Assembly (NCBI GenBank): GCA_014281115.1
Contig: JACONQ010000002.1
Coordinates: 434,001-498,000 of the forward strand
Direction of reading: 5' to 3'
Length of the DNA stretch: 64,000 nt
DNA from: Laburnicola sp. R22_1
Taxonomy: Eukaryota; Ascomycota; Dothideomycetes; Pleosporales; Didymosphaeriaceae
The translations under genes and the position numbers were made by a program. Shown in pieces: positions 1-12,033 of this stretch. Each line of letters starts with the position of its first letter. Position 1 is the first letter of the stretch. Below the pieces are notes generated by a model. That model saw only the letters and a list, made by a program, of their open reading frames with translations, did not search any database and was not told the DNA's origin.

Positions 1-3000
1 CTTTTCTACTACTCTTTAGTTATAGCAATTAGGTAATTATACTATAATCTTCTATAAGCATATACTAAGGAACTCTAGCATCTTTAATTAGGTTATTTAG
101 GCTAATAAGCACTTTAGGCTTTAGTTTAGAATGCGCAAAACGTGTATATTCTTAGCACTTAAAGAAAGAACTATTAGTATTATTCTATAATATATATAAT
201 AAGAGTAATTTCTAAATGCCTAAAGAAATAATCTCTAAGACTATTCTACCGCATTTCTTAGAATCTATTTAACTTCTTAGTAGAATAGCTTAGAGAGATA
301 TAGAGCTAAATTATTAAAAAGAATTTAGTAAAAGATTTATAATAATAACCTTATATTAAAATCTTTGCTAGAGATTATACAAGTAATAATTAAGCTTAAC
401 TAATAGGTAGAAAATAATTATAAGCTTAGAATTGTTATAATTTATTAGGATAATAATACTACTACTCTTCTCTAAAGGCAACAATTAGCCTATAAGGACT
501 ATATAAACAAATAAGAAATTAAGATTAGCTACACTCTATTATATACGTATAAACTAAATAGAGCACTTGAGTAAGTAGGCTAAAAGATTATTATTAAGGC
601 TATAAATATAAAGGAAAGCGTAAATGTACTACCTAAAATATAGTCTAAGATTATAAGTGTAGCTACTTAATTTTATAGTAAGAGCTTAATAGCTCTATAT
701 ACTTTTTAAGCACTAGATAAAGTGCTTAAAAATTAGTTTAGGTAGTATTTCTATTAGTATAAGCCTACTTAAATATAAGTATAGATAGCTAACCTTTGTT
801 CTAATTAGAGTGAAATTTATATCTATAGCTACTAAGTATATTCTTTAAAAAGAGATTAAGTAGTAGGGTAAGATAAATAAGAATTTAAAGTAAATCCTAG
901 GGGCTATATTAGATACTTTATTAGTTATAGAGCATTAAGTCTCTATAGAATATAAATTCTAGTGCTTAATTAGAGAATTATTATGCGCAATATTATACTT
1001 AATAAGATATTATTCTATAAGGGCAAAACTAATTAAGGTATACCCTATAAAGAAGTAGTAAAGATTATTAAAGTCCTATATAAGGGGGAGATTAATAATT
1101 TAGAAGAAGAGTTTATAAATATTCCTAATCTTCTTACTATATTAAATAAGTAAGCAAGCACTAAGTAAATAGAAAATAGTGCTCCTATCTAGTAATCTAA
1201 GAGTATAGCTAGCTAGGCTAGTAATTAAGTAGCTAATAGGACTAATATATAGACAGCGAGCTTAGCTAGTAAGCAGCTAAGAATTTATATAGTTTAAAGT
1301 AAGTATATAGAGCTTATAACTCTTAAATAGATACTAGAGCTAGGCAATCTAGGGTATAATTAGTTAAGGAATTATAAGAAGACTAACAGCTACTAAACTA
1401 TATACTAATTTAGGCAAGCTAGCCTATTAGATCCTAGAGAGTGTTCTCTCTAAAGTGTAGAGCCTAAGAGCTCTATAGCTACCTCTTAATCTAGCCCTAG
1501 AAGCTTAACCGCGCTAGAGGAAGTAGATAACCTACTAGTAAGCTAAAAGTAAAAATAAGATTAAGTATTTACAAAATTAAGTAAAAAGCTCTAAGGTAAT
1601 AATACAAACACGCGTGTTTAGAACTATTTACCTTTTTAAAAATAAAGAGATTATAATTAATATAATAATACTACTAATTATCTAGGGGTAGATTAGGTGT
1701 ATATACACTAATCGCTAAATATATAATAAAAGATCTTTAAGATAATTTTCTATATATATATATATTCTAGAAGTATAGAAAGCTTAGAATAAGTACTAAA
1801 AGTATACTATAATAAATTTTGTAGTTGCTATAGCAGTGCTTAAAAATACTAAAAGTATTACCTTCTACTTATCTATATAGAGATAAGCTGCTAAAGCCGT
1901 CTATCTTATAAAAACACCTTCCTAATTATTTACTTAGAAAGCTCTTTAAGCAAGTCCCCTATATTAAGATTGCTATATTTAAGAAGAAGAAAACCTAGAT
2001 AGTAATTAATTAAGCATAAGCTACTAAACAACTACTTCTATTAAAGTAGGTTTAGACCTATAAGTTTAATTAGAATAGATACTTGCTAAAATATAAGGCT
2101 TAAATTATTATAAGAGGTAATCTCTAGAATAAGGACTTGCTACAGTTAACCTACGCAGCAACGCTTATAGTATAGTTATTTAGAACTATAATAGTAATTA
2201 TAGTAGAAAACAATCTAGAAATTATTTAATATAATATAGTAGGAGCGTTTTTAACCCTTATATTATAGCTAATACCCTAGTTATTTATAAGCTTCTAAAT
2301 AAATTTAAGCAATATAGCAGGTGCGTGTCCCCTAATTAAGCTCTATATAAATTAAGAGACTCGCTACTGCTCTAGTACAAAGAGTTCTTAGAATTGCTAA
2401 GATCTATAGGACTTACTACCTTAAAAAAAGAACCTTACTTATTTAAAAGCAATGATTACAAAACCTTAATACTCTTCTACATTAATAATATACTTCTAAT
2501 CTTTAATAAAGCTTACAAAGTAGAGGTACAAAAGCTTTAGAGCTAGATTAAAGTAAAATATAAAATTAAAAACTACAGACTAGTTAAATAGTTTCTAGGC
2601 GTTTAAGTAATCTAAGATTGTAAGAATAAAACAATTACACTTGTTTATAATACTTATATTAATAAGATTACAAAGAAGTTTAATTTTAAAAATAATAAGA
2701 GCTTCTTTATAACACCTCTTCTATTAGAAGAGCTTATAAAAATATAGGAGAAGCGACTAAGTAGAAAATTAAGAGCTACTAGAAATATACTAGCTTAGTA
2801 CTATACACAGCAATTATACCTAGGCCTAATATTATATTTGCTATTTTAAAACTCTTGCACTTTCTAACAAATTTTGGCAAATAATACTTTGCTATATTTA
2901 ATTAAGTAATTATATATCTGTATAGAACGCGCTAGCAATCTATTTAGTATAGCTAATATAATAGACCTAATTTTATAATTTACAGCAATACTTTATTTGC

Positions 3001-3430
3001 AGATAATTTAGAAACTTAAAGAATTTCTTATAGCTATATAGTTATGCTTTATAGTAGAGTAATACTTTAGAAGGCTACTTATTAGAGCATAGTTATAACT
3101 TCTACTACTAAGGCTAAGCTACTAGCACTTAAGTATATAAGTAAAGAAGCAATAGCACTAAAGTAGTTCTTTAAGGAACTTAAGCTTAATTTTGTATATA
3201 TATAGAACTTTTTTATAATAATTAACAAATAATTAGACTAGTAATTAGGAAGAATAAGCGCATTAATACTTGTCTGCGCTATATTAATATCTAGAATATA
3301 TAGCTATATTAAGAATATATAAAAGAATTATTTAAGGTTATATACCTAAAAATAAGCAATATACTAGCAGACAAACTTATAAAAGCGCTTACTTAATAGT
3401 AGTTTGCTCGCTTAAAAGAGCTCCTAAATC
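1..3430 (+). mobile_element. Ty1/copia retrotransposon relic, family E, 5'-truncated by window edge (integrase-RT-RNase H)
   Basis: This is a RIP-degraded copia pol read on the plus strand; its 5' part lies outside the window. In the third of three checked frames near 2340-2540 the reverse transcriptase reads ALYKLRDS, then a stop where Trp is expected, then YKEF and LLRSIGLTTL. The copia Y-V-D-D active site survives only as Y-I-N-N at 2478-2489. Upstream (about 860-1010) a frame with NPRGYIRYF and YRIQ matches the end of a copia integrase. Downstream, ALKYISKEAIALK (about 3125) and ILADKLIKAL (about 3365) are the RNase H and C-terminal blocks of fungal copia elements. Stops are almost all TAA/TAG at Gln/Trp positions. 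The element is dead. A second copy, minus strand, lies at 30141-34075. No 3' LTR could be delimited. Confidence 0.85.
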
Positions 3431-3499
3431 TTAAGAATATAAGTAGAATTATTATAAAGAGAGTATAAGTTATAAACTAATTATAAATCTAAGCTCTGT

Positions 3500-5643
3500 A
3501 GAGCTACTACCTATTTAGTAGACCTAGATAAATAAGATCCTAATATAAGACTAGACAAACGTAGACTAATGCCTATTATATATAATCTAAAAAGATCTAA
3601 CTAATTACTTCTTTAAAAGAAGATTAAACAACTTATTAAGGAGCTTATACTAGTTTCTAATTATAGTAGTTTAATAAGTTACTAAGATATTATAAGCAGT
3701 CTTATAATACTTAGGGCTATACTAGTCTAAATTAGTCTAGCTTAACTAAGAAGCACTCTTTAGATCTAATAGCTTCTCTATTATTATATAGGGAGAAGAT
3801 CTTTTTAGCAGACCTATATAAGCGTTATTATTAGGGTTAGTGCGCATAGGCTATAATTAAGGCTACTTAATAGACTATATAGTATTTATAAATAGATTAT
3901 TAGCTAGATTAGAGCTAGTAGCTAAAGCGTCTAAATAATTAGTACTATATTAGAAAGATTTCTATAGTAGGGATAAGGGGACTTACAAGCAGCTTAAGGG
4001 CTATATATACTACCCTAGTAAGCGAAAATAGCAGTTCTAGAGTAATTAAACGGACTAATAGATTAATTACTAAGTAATAAAGCGCGCTAACTTCTTAATT
4101 CTAATAATTTATACAATGCAATCTAAATAGCCCTACTAGATTCTATAGCTTTAGAGTAGGAAATTAGGTTTAAAATTATTGCTAATTATTAAACAAAGTA
4201 TAATACTTAAGTTATCCTTAAAGACTATTAGCGGGAGCACTAGTATCCGCTATTTAGGAGCCTTAATAATTAGCTACTAGATGTTTAGAATTAATATCTA
4301 AGAAGTAACTAGACAAGAAACTATAATTAGAACTAACTAAATAATCCTAATCCTTTTAACTAGCAGTAATCTCTTCTAATAGAAGAGTAATTTACTTAGT
4401 TAGATTAATAATCTTCTGCCTTAAAAATATCCCTAATTCTTAATTAAGCTAAGCAGCTAATATACTAGACTAACTAGTTAAGTCTAAGATGCGTATAGTA
4501 AGCTCCTCTAGAGAAGCACACTATATAAGGCTAAGCAAGGTAAATTAAACGCTATTTAAGGTAGCACAAAGCTTAATTATAGTAGAAGTATCTATATTAC
4601 ACTTTAAGAAGTTACTAGTCTTATAAGTAATCTAATCCCTTACTAAGTAAGCCTTAGTAATTAGGTATAGGCGACGCAGATTTTTACTAATAGGGATCTA
4701 AGTAGACAGTTACTTATTAATTATAACCTTAGGACTAGACTAATTAGAAGATTAGTTAATTAGTTAATTTGTAATTACGTAATCTTACTACATATCTAGA
4801 CTAGACTAAGTAGCACTATATTAAGGACCCTAACTAGGCAGACTATAATTAAGCACTAATATAGAATAATTTATATTATAGGTTAGAAGGGCTTAATTAG
4901 TAGAACTTAATTAAGTAAGATTAATTAGACCTATAGGGATATCCTTAGCCTATATAAAAGCGCTGCAATCTTCTAAGGAAGACTAGTAATTATTATCCTT
5001 ATCTAAGAGCAGAGTAGAAAATAAAGCACTATCTTCCTTTATCTTCTTTTTGCTTAAATACATCTTTAGGTATTCTTTAAGACTTTTTATAAGATTAATA
5101 TAAGAAGATTAGTACTATAAAAATTAATAAATAATTAACTAAATGCATATAATTATATAATAAATTATTATTTGCCTAATACTAAATAAACTTATAAGCC
5201 TTATCTTTAAGCTCCTTAGGCCTTAAGAATATTAGTAAAAAAGTATTACTAAAAATAATTAGGTTTTTAGATAATAGCTTACGTACATATCTAAACGCAT
5301 AATAATACTATTAGGTATTTAAGCGTTTAGTTAATATATTCTTAAGATTTTTACTATATAAGCTACTAGAAAGATAAGATCTAAGGCATATAATATATAA
5401 ATACCTACGCTTAGGGCTATATAATTAATTAGAGGTTAAACTAAGCTTGACTTTCTTAATTTTCTCATTTTTAGGAGTTTTAGACTTATTCTTAGACTTA
5501 GAGCTACTTAAAAAAGTAGCTTTAGGGAGATTCTAATTAGTATCCTTTAATTATAGAGACTTCTTATAAGATTAGGAAGGGTCCTTAATAGGCTTAGAAT
5601 GCTTAAATAATTAGGATTAATTGCGCTTCTAGATTTTTGCCAT
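3500..5643 (-). pseudogene. RIP-killed reading frame of unknown function
   Basis: Reading leftwards from an ATG at 5643-5641, one frame stays recognisable for roughly 2.1 kb (about 700 codons). It is broken only by TAA/TAG, as expected if CAA/CAG Gln codons were hit by RIP. The start is basic and low complexity (MAKI, stop, KRN, then KHSKPIKDPS). A Ser/Lys-rich stretch with SKSKNKSK follows near 5480, then a more ordered segment around 5430-5050 including SPKRRYLYIICLRSYL and LRPKELKDKAYKFI. The remainder is Gln- and Leu-rich. I recognise no reverse transcriptase, transposase, kinase or DNA-binding motif. It could be a captured or duplicated host gene, or the gag/ORF1 of an element type not otherwise present. 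The left end is uncertain, and no second copy is visible in the window. Confidence 0.45.
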
Positions 5644-6061
5644 TTTTATATATATTCTCTTCTTTAGGGGATTAGAAGTAACCGTACTAGGAGCCTTATT
5701 TAATAGGCACTTAGAGTAGCGCATTGCAAGTTAATTAACCTAATCTTATATTTCTTTAGCCTTCTATTTATTTAAAACTTTATAAACGCATTAATTAGTG
5801 CGTTTTAAGTGTGCTAGTTAGCAGTCTATAATTATTAAAGTAAGAAATAAAAGATAGAAATAATTAACTTACTTCTATAGAAAACTTAACTAAAGAAATG
5901 AAGGAAAGAGATAGAGAGTAGACAAGCAAAGTTTTATTATTAATAAAGGGCTATTATAGGCTTATATAACTGCAAACGCTTAAATTAGACTATTATAACT
6001 AATTAGTTGCTTAGCTAGGTACTTAATTTACAAGCTAATTAGAGGTAGGCTTATTTTAAGC
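5644..6061. other. AT-rich spacer, no gene seen
   Basis: No reading frame or repeat family is recognised. The one visible structure is a palindrome at 5784-5805, with arms AAACGCA and TGCGTTT around a short AT loop. The segment ends at the CTTAT target duplication of element A. Confidence 0.5.
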
Positions 6062-6212
6062 CTTATTATTACTAGGCCACCTGGGGCCACCTGGCTATCT
6101 CCGTAAAATCCGACGCTAGTGCCCAATTTGGCCACTAGCGCGCCCTATATATAGACTCTGTACGTACGTACATATATATCCTAGCTTAAATCTTACCTTT
6201 TTAACCTGCTTA

Positions 6213-8063
6213 ATATATTTATAAGTAAGCGGCGCATATAAGCAAGCGGCGCACCCCACTAACTTTTTGCAACGCGTTACCTATTAACTATGATGGGTCT
6301 ACTAACGCTTGTTTAATTGCCCTATAATGAGGCAAATATCTTCCTAGCTATCTTAGCTATTAAACAGAATTAAATTTAGAGTGGACAATGCGCTGCTACT
6401 ATGTATAGTATCCCTAAAACTACGCTCTGGCGCCAACGCGCAGGAATTACTGCGCGACGCAACTGTGAGCCTAAATTAAAGAAGCTTACTAAGCTAGAAG
6501 AGAAGGTAATTATTAAGCATATACTTAACCTAGATTCGTAAGAATTTACGCCCACTCTAGGTACTGTATAAGATATGGCAAATAAGCTGCTTACTAAGCG
6601 CAGCGCAGGCTACATTGGCTAGCTATAGCCTAGAAACTTTGTTAAGCGAACAGACAGCCTTACAACGCGATTTAATCAACCCTACAATTAATAGCAAGCC
6701 CTCTGCGAGGACCTAATAGCTATATAGGCCTAGTTTAAGCTAGTAGCACACATAAAGGCCACCTATAGTATCTATAATAAGAACACCTTTAACTTTAACA
6801 AGACTAGCTTTCTAATAGGTAAAATATCCTCCTAGCTAGTTATTACTAGCTTAGAGAGGCGTGGCTGGCCAAAAGCGATCTAGCTAGATAATCGCGAGTG
6901 GGTGACGGCGATCCACAGAATTAACGCTGCTAGATAGGCAGTCCTGCCCTTTATTATCTTTACTAGCTAGTACTATCTCTCTGTCTAGTACGAGGGCAAC
7001 AATATACTAGGTAACTAGGCTATTAGTCTTAGCGATAATAGCTGGACTACAAACAAGCTTAGTGTTGCCTAGCTATAGCATTTTATTAAGTATACAGTAG
7101 AGCGTAGAGTAGGCGCGCGTTAGCTTCTAATACTTAACAGCTATAAGAGCCATAACTCGCTCGAATTCTAGGAGATCTATAGGAAGAACAAGATCTATAC
7201 CCTATGCATGCCACTATATTCGTCACACCTCCTATAGCCACTTAACGTAGGCTGTTTCTCACCATTAAAGCGGGCGTATAGGCGCCAGGTCAAGGGCCTA
7301 ATACGCGACCATATTAACCATATTACTAAGCTTAAGTTTCTACTAGCCTTCCGCGCCGCCTACAACTAGTTAATTACAAAGGAGAATATCTGCGTAAGCT
7401 TTTAAGGCGCTAGGCTAGTCCCACACAATCTAGAGGCGATAATATTAAAGCTTAATGTGAAGCTTCATACGCTATCGCCAACAGCCCTACTAGAGGCCCT
7501 ATAGGAGTCTGCAACACTAAGCAACGTGCGCGAGCTAGGCGCTTAGTTAACTCTAGTTCGTAAGCGGATTTAAAGGCATTAAGGATTCTCTCCTATATTA
7601 GTTATCTAGTCGCTTAATTGGCTTACAAGAGGGGCTAAGAGAATAGCACATTTAATAGTGCTTATGCGCGATAAGATAGCTAGTCTACAAAGAGTAAATA
7701 AGGCAGCCATAACGCGTAAACAGCGCAAAAAGAAGCGGATCTAGAAGCGAGGCACCCTATTAAAGGCAGAGGGAGAGGAAATTATTACTTAAAAGGCTGT
7801 TAAGCAGCAACTAGAGGGAGAAACGCGGTATAGCTAGGCGTAGTTAGGTACGAGCTAGCAGGCTTCAGCGCTCTGCACGCGCTGCAGGGAGCCTGGGCAC
7901 AACTTACATACGTGTAAGAAAGCTTCTCTAGATACTACTTAATTTAGGATAGCTATTATATTAATAGAATATTAATGCGTTGTGAATTTATACGCTGCAA
8001 AAGGCTAAGAGACTTAGTAGGATGCGCCGCTCGCTTATATGCGCCGCTCACTTATAAACACGT
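6213..8063 (+). mobile_element. Pogo/Fot1-type DNA transposon, copy 1 (1851 bp)
   Basis: Terminal inverted repeats of about 40 bp contain two GCGGCGCA units and begin ACGTGTTTATAAG. In this copy the left end has decayed to ATATATTTATAAG. The element is flanked by TA (6211-6212 and 8064-8065). The intact paralogous LTR at 10021 supplies the empty site. The second copy (34655-36505) has exactly the same length. Confidence 0.9.
6293..7942 (+). pseudogene. Pogo/Fot1-type DDE transposase, RIP-inactivated
   Basis: The frame of 550 codons (ATG 6293, TAA 7940-7942) has no frameshift but many TAG/TAA at Gln positions. An N-terminal helix-turn-helix region carries MYSIPKTTLWRQRAGI. The CENP-B/Tc5-like segment continues with TPTLGTV and NKLLTKRSAGYI. 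The DDE_1 core is recognisable from KTSFLIGKIS, DNREWVTAIHRINAA, LLILNSYKSH and LLQPLNVGCFSPLK. Each catalytic Asp of the family (before KTGF, in LILD and in QPLD) is Asn here. A CCHC zinc knuckle, CTRCREPGHNLHTC, at the C terminus is intact. The enzyme would cut and paste its own TIRs at TA targets. This copy cannot be active. Confidence 0.88.
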
Positions 8064-8759
8064 TATACTTAGCACCCTTACACTATTTAAGCTCTTCTTA
8101 TAGAGGATTACTCGCTAATAACCTTACTACTACTATAGTGCCTAGTAGGCTAAATTATCTAGATTAACTAAAAGGAGGCCTAGCTTACCTTATATAAAGA
8201 GCAAGATAGTAATATACTTAATGTAGACGCTAATAATATTACCCCCTAGCACTACTTAGTTAGTAGGCTCCTAGGAGGGTAACCTACTAATAGGTATTAT
8301 ATACTCTAGTTTAATAGGCCGTAGATATATAGAGCTCTTAGTAAAAGACTATATAAGTATAGCTTACTTTATAAATAAGTAATTATTATAGTAGTTATAA
8401 AGTTTGCGACTTTATAGTAACTACTATAGTAGCAATAGGCTTACCTTTATAAGGCGGCTTACTAGAATCTAAGTGCCTACTTGCCCTATAAGCTCTACTA
8501 GCTTAATAGTTAACACTATTAACGCAAGCTTTACTAGCTTAACTAGCAACTTTATATTAATTATAAGCTTTACTAGCTTAATAAATAATATAAAAATTAA
8601 GTCCTTAGCTAGCTTTATTAGCTTAGGCTTACTCTTACTAGTAAGTGTTAAAGCTAATATTATATATTAACTTTGCCAGCTTGCTAGCTCTACTAATATC
8701 CTTACTATAAGAGCCCTAGGTAAGAATCTTAAGAGCCTTACGCAGCGTGTTTAGTATTT

Positions 8760-9675
8760 GTTGCTAGCTAAATCCTTATATAAATTAATATCTTTGCTAT
8801 AAGCTACCGCCTAGTCTTTACTACTATATAACTTTAACAACTTTAAACGTAAGCTCTACTAATATAGTTAATGCTAAGCAAAGTAACTAGAGTAGATTTA
8901 GAGCTAGCGTTATCTCCCGCCTACTAAATTATTATATAATAAGATGACCTAAGCTCCCTAAGCTCTCCTACACTCTTACACTAGTAGGTACTCTGCCGCA
9001 TACAACTCTAACTCTAATAATAATACTTATATTAAGCCTATATAAGTCCTAGTACCTATTAACAACAACGCTAAGTTGCTTACTCTATTAGATATCTTCT
9101 AGCCTAGGTTCTTATTAAATACTAGCTAAATCTCTATATAATTAGATAAATTTATAGGCATGTATACTTATTACGCAGCCATACTAATATTCTTAGTATA
9201 ATCTAATATCGTCGCTACCTTCTTAGCGTACTTAGCTAACTCTATACGCTCTATTAACTTAGAGGCGTACTTAGTTAACTTAGCTAACTTAGTTAACTAC
9301 TTTAACTATAAGTAGTAGCCTATTACCTAAGATACTATTTATTGCCCGCTAAATCTCTATACAAATAAATAAGTTAATAGGCAGCTCTCTATTTAACTTA
9401 GGCTTATACTGTAGCTCCCCTAGCTCTATAAACTAACGCTACTAATATTAGTATATTAAGAGAATATTAAAAAGGCGTTAAAAAGATACACTATTTTACA
9501 GTATTTTTATAGTGTTTTGTGTATATAGGCCCTAGTTAATTACGCGTTTTATAGTGTTTTGTATATATAGGCCCCTAATTAATTACGTGCTTCTTAGTGT
9601 CTTACTACCTATAGCACTATTTATTATATAGCTAATCCTTATACAAATTAGATATTGTAATAGGCAACTTATTAA
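8760..9675 (+). repeat. Four dispersed ~35-bp motifs inside element A
   Basis: Near 8762, 9120, 9345 and 9630 the sequence repeats a unit close to TATTTATTGCCAGC followed by CAAATCCCTATACAAAT. All four have counterparts in the inverted copy, near 23065, 22712, 22525 and 22245. Spacing is roughly 225-355 bp, so they may be the conserved cores of longer, decayed tandem units. The function is unknown; packaging, dimerisation or transcript processing are only possibilities. Confidence 0.65.
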
Positions 9676-9699
9676 CACTTAGCGCGCGTGTTAACTACT

Positions 9700-9872
9700 A
9701 TACGTACCTACTATATACGACCTGCTATATACACCCACTATATACGCCCTACTATACACACCTACTATATACGCCCTGCTATACACACCTACTATATACG
9801 CCCTGCTATACACACCTACTATATACGCCCTACTATACACACCCACTATATACGCCCTATTATATACACCCC
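9700..9872 (+). repeat. 27-bp tandem repeat, about six units
   Basis: The unit CCTACTATATACGCCCTGCT plus ATACACA recurs with period 27 and so keeps frame, giving a 9-residue pattern (TYYIRPAIH). The inverted element A copy near 22190-22215 has only about one unit, so copy number varies between copies. I treat the apparent ORF here as a repeat artefact. Confidence 0.8.
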
Positions 9873-10007
9873 TATAATTTTATAACTTTTTCTTATTTTA
9901 TAATACCTAGGCTAGAAAAAGAATAAAGTTTGCTAAACTTTGTATAGATTTACTATAATTGCTAGGCAACCTTAGTTAAGCTAAAAGCTTTAGAACAAAG
10001 CCTTATA

Positions 10008-10020
10008 GAGAAGGGGGTAG
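10008..10020 (+). promoter_or_regulatory. Polypurine tract of element A
   Basis: GAGAAGGGGGTAG lies directly before the 3' LTR, the expected primer site for plus-strand DNA synthesis. It sets the element's orientation. Confidence 0.7.
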
Positions 10021-10183
10021 TGTTACTAGGCTACCTAGGGCCACCTAGCTATCTTTGTAAAATCCAACGCTAGTGCCTAATTTGGCCACTAGCGCGCCCT
10101 GTATATAGACTTCGTACGTACGTATATACGTACCCTAGCTCGAATCTTATCTTTTTAACCTACTTATACTTAGCATCCTTATA
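10021..10183 (+). repeat. 3' LTR of element A copy 1 (163 bp)
   Basis: It starts TGTTACTAGG and ends CCTTATA (TACA before RIP), followed by the CTTAT duplication. It is uninterrupted and serves as the empty-site reference for the nested pogo element. Confidence 0.85.
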
Positions 10184-10469
10184 CTTATTATATAAGTAGG
10201 CGTGCTGCTTACGCAGCCTACCTAGGAGGTGTATTATAGAAATAAGGCTCTAACTAGATATAATTACGTGCCTATAATTATATACGTAGTACTATTTTAG
10301 CCCTACTCCTTTTCTATAAGCGTATATATAGTCTAGCCCTTTAGCTTCCTTTCTTATATAGTAATCTTATTCAATTTGCTTACTAAATTAGAGATTCCAG
10401 CTTATTTTCCTTCTATATATAATTATATATTTATATATTCTCTATAATTCTAGCACCTACTTAGTATAA

Positions 10470-11150
10470 CTACTATTTTTAAAGTAAGTAGCTATTAATT
10501 AAAGATTTAACTTTAGGTAGTAATTGCTATAAGCTACGCAATAGTATATAGTTACTAACTTAAACTTTTACTATATAAAAATATCTAAATCTTTTCTAGT
10601 TTTTATTTTTAATAATTATAAGCACTTTATATTTAAACTAGCATAGAGTAATCTATATTATAAGGCTTATTCTACTAATTCTAAGTTTTTACTTATTAAA
10701 ATTTATATTCTTCTTAATATAGTAATCTAACTCTATGGTAGCTATTTGTAGGTCCTTAGTATAAACTATATAGTTTTTAATATTAAGTAGTATTTAGCTA
10801 TTATATCTAGCTATATTATTATTATTTATATTTCTTAAGTATAGACGTAATATTGTATATCTAGTAGTAAAAGCGTCTTTAGAGCAAATGATAGATATAG
10901 TAACTAACCTTAAGGTCTTAACTAGTAATTAAATATTTATAGGGATAGAAAGATAGTATAGTTAAATAATTTTTATTTAGTTATATATTTTATACTGCGC
11001 AGGCAGTAGCTATATATTATATTATTATTAACTTTAGTACCTAGTATATATTATAACTAACTATTTTAGTATTAGTATAAGGGGCTAATTTGCATATGCT
11101 AATAAATAGTCCCTATCTAGCCTAACTTATTTTACTACTTTACCTTTTTT
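10470..11150 (-). pseudogene. Possible decayed reading frame, unknown
   Basis: One minus-strand frame runs for about 220 codons, interrupted only by TAA/TAG. It includes the stretches KTLRLVTISIICSKDAFTTR and KDLQIATIELDYY. I recognise no domain. In RIP-mutated DNA such a pattern suggests former coding sequence, but AT-rich composition alone can mimic it. Confidence 0.25.
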
Positions 11151-11564
11151 AATATATTTTTAGTATACTTATAGCTTTCCCTTATAGTGTTATACTATAC
11201 ACTAAAAGGTCTATAATATTTCTCTTCCTAATAATAATAGTTTAAACTTACTTATACTCTATATTCTATAAGCTTCTAGCCCTAATATAACATTTACTTA
11301 TACTATATATAGTTTATCTAAATTATTACTATTAGTATTATTAACTATTAACGCTTACGCTACTTATATAGCGTACATACTTAGATAGGCTAACTTAATA
11401 ATAATAATTATAGCTAGAAGAATTTTATAAATCTATATAATACTTTTACTATTCTGAAGCTTATTAATAAATACTTTATTGTTTACTTTTTACTTCTCGT
11501 TTTAAATTGTATTACTAATAAAAAGTAATTACCTTTACTAAAGTATAAATATAATCTTATAGTT

Positions 11565-11690
11565 TTTTATTTTTACGCTCTTTTTAATTACTAAGTAGGT
11601 GGCTCTGCTTTTTTATTATATTATTTAAGATAAAAGCCTTTGTTATTCTACCCCTAGATAGTTAATTAATAATACATAGTTTTTTCTAAA
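11565..11690 (-). repeat. RIP-mutated copy of a retroposon 3' end
   Basis: On the minus strand this matches the insertion at 19939-20049: the blocks ACAAAGGCTTT, AAGCAGAG and TTAGTAATTAAAAAGAGCG are shared, ending in GTAAAAA. This copy has TA where the other keeps CA or TG, so it is the older of the two. Confidence 0.7.
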
Positions 11691-11837
11691 CTAAATAAAC
11701 TACGAATCTAACTAGTATACTAGAACTACTTTATAAATAGTTAAGTATACCTACTTTTTATACTAAATAAGTATTTAATAAATAAAATAAAACTCTAATA
11801 TTATTATTAATAATGTTTCTATTGCTTCTAAAATTTC

Positions 11838-11969
11838 TGTAAAGTAAATACAGCCACAGGAAAATCGTATAGGTGGGCGAGAGGCACTTTCCCCTAGTGA
11901 AAAAAACCCTTTAAAGAGAATTAAGGGAAAACTAACACTAGTGGCCTATTATCTATTCAAAGCATGAAT
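11838..11969. mobile_element. Small insertion (132 bp) with 9-bp direct flanks
   Basis: TAAAATTTC occurs at 11829-11837 and 11970-11978 around a segment that keeps CA and TG dinucleotides (for example CAGCCACAGG and CTTTCCCCTAGTG), unlike its surroundings. I see no terminal inverted repeats. It may be a short retroposon or a DNA-transposon remnant; the family is unknown. Confidence 0.35.
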
Positions 11970-12033
11970 TAAAATTTCCAATACAGTTTTTCCTAAATTA
12001 GAAGATAGTAATATGACTTAATTAACTTTCTTG

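Larger units (their letters stand above)
6067..8082 (+). repeat. 5' LTR of element A copy 1, split by a pogo transposon
   Basis: LTR sequence lies at 6067-6212 and 8066-8082 (146 + 17 = 163 bp). The uninterrupted LTR at 10021-10183 shows the original join CCTACTTATACTTAGCA, which proves the transposon inserted at a TA. Confidence 0.85.
6067..10183 (+). mobile_element. LTR element A, copy 1: short non-autonomous retrotransposon with 163-bp LTRs
   Basis: The two terminal direct repeats are each 163 bp once the nested transposon and one TA are removed. They start TATTACTAGG/TGTTACTAGG and end in CCTTACA/CCTTATA. The element is flanked by the 5-bp target duplication CTTAT (6062-6066 and 10184-10188). 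A polypurine tract, GAGAAGGGGGTAG, abuts the right LTR and sets the plus orientation. The internal region is only about 1.94 kb (8083-10020). I find no reverse transcriptase, integrase or protease motif in it, so mobilisation in trans is inferred. It contains four dispersed copies of a ~35-bp motif and a 27-bp tandem array. A 5'-truncated copy in opposite orientation lies at 21868-23791 and shows the same LTR length and motifs. Confidence 0.85.

Noticed and set aside
8473..8670. 65-codon plus-strand open frame in element A
   Set aside because: It is low-complexity Ser/Thr/Leu/Ile sequence in the non-coding interior of element A. It has no start context or domain.
9688..9885. 65-codon open frame with YIRP repeats
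   Set aside because: Produced by the 27-bp tandem array; the other element A copy has only about one unit.
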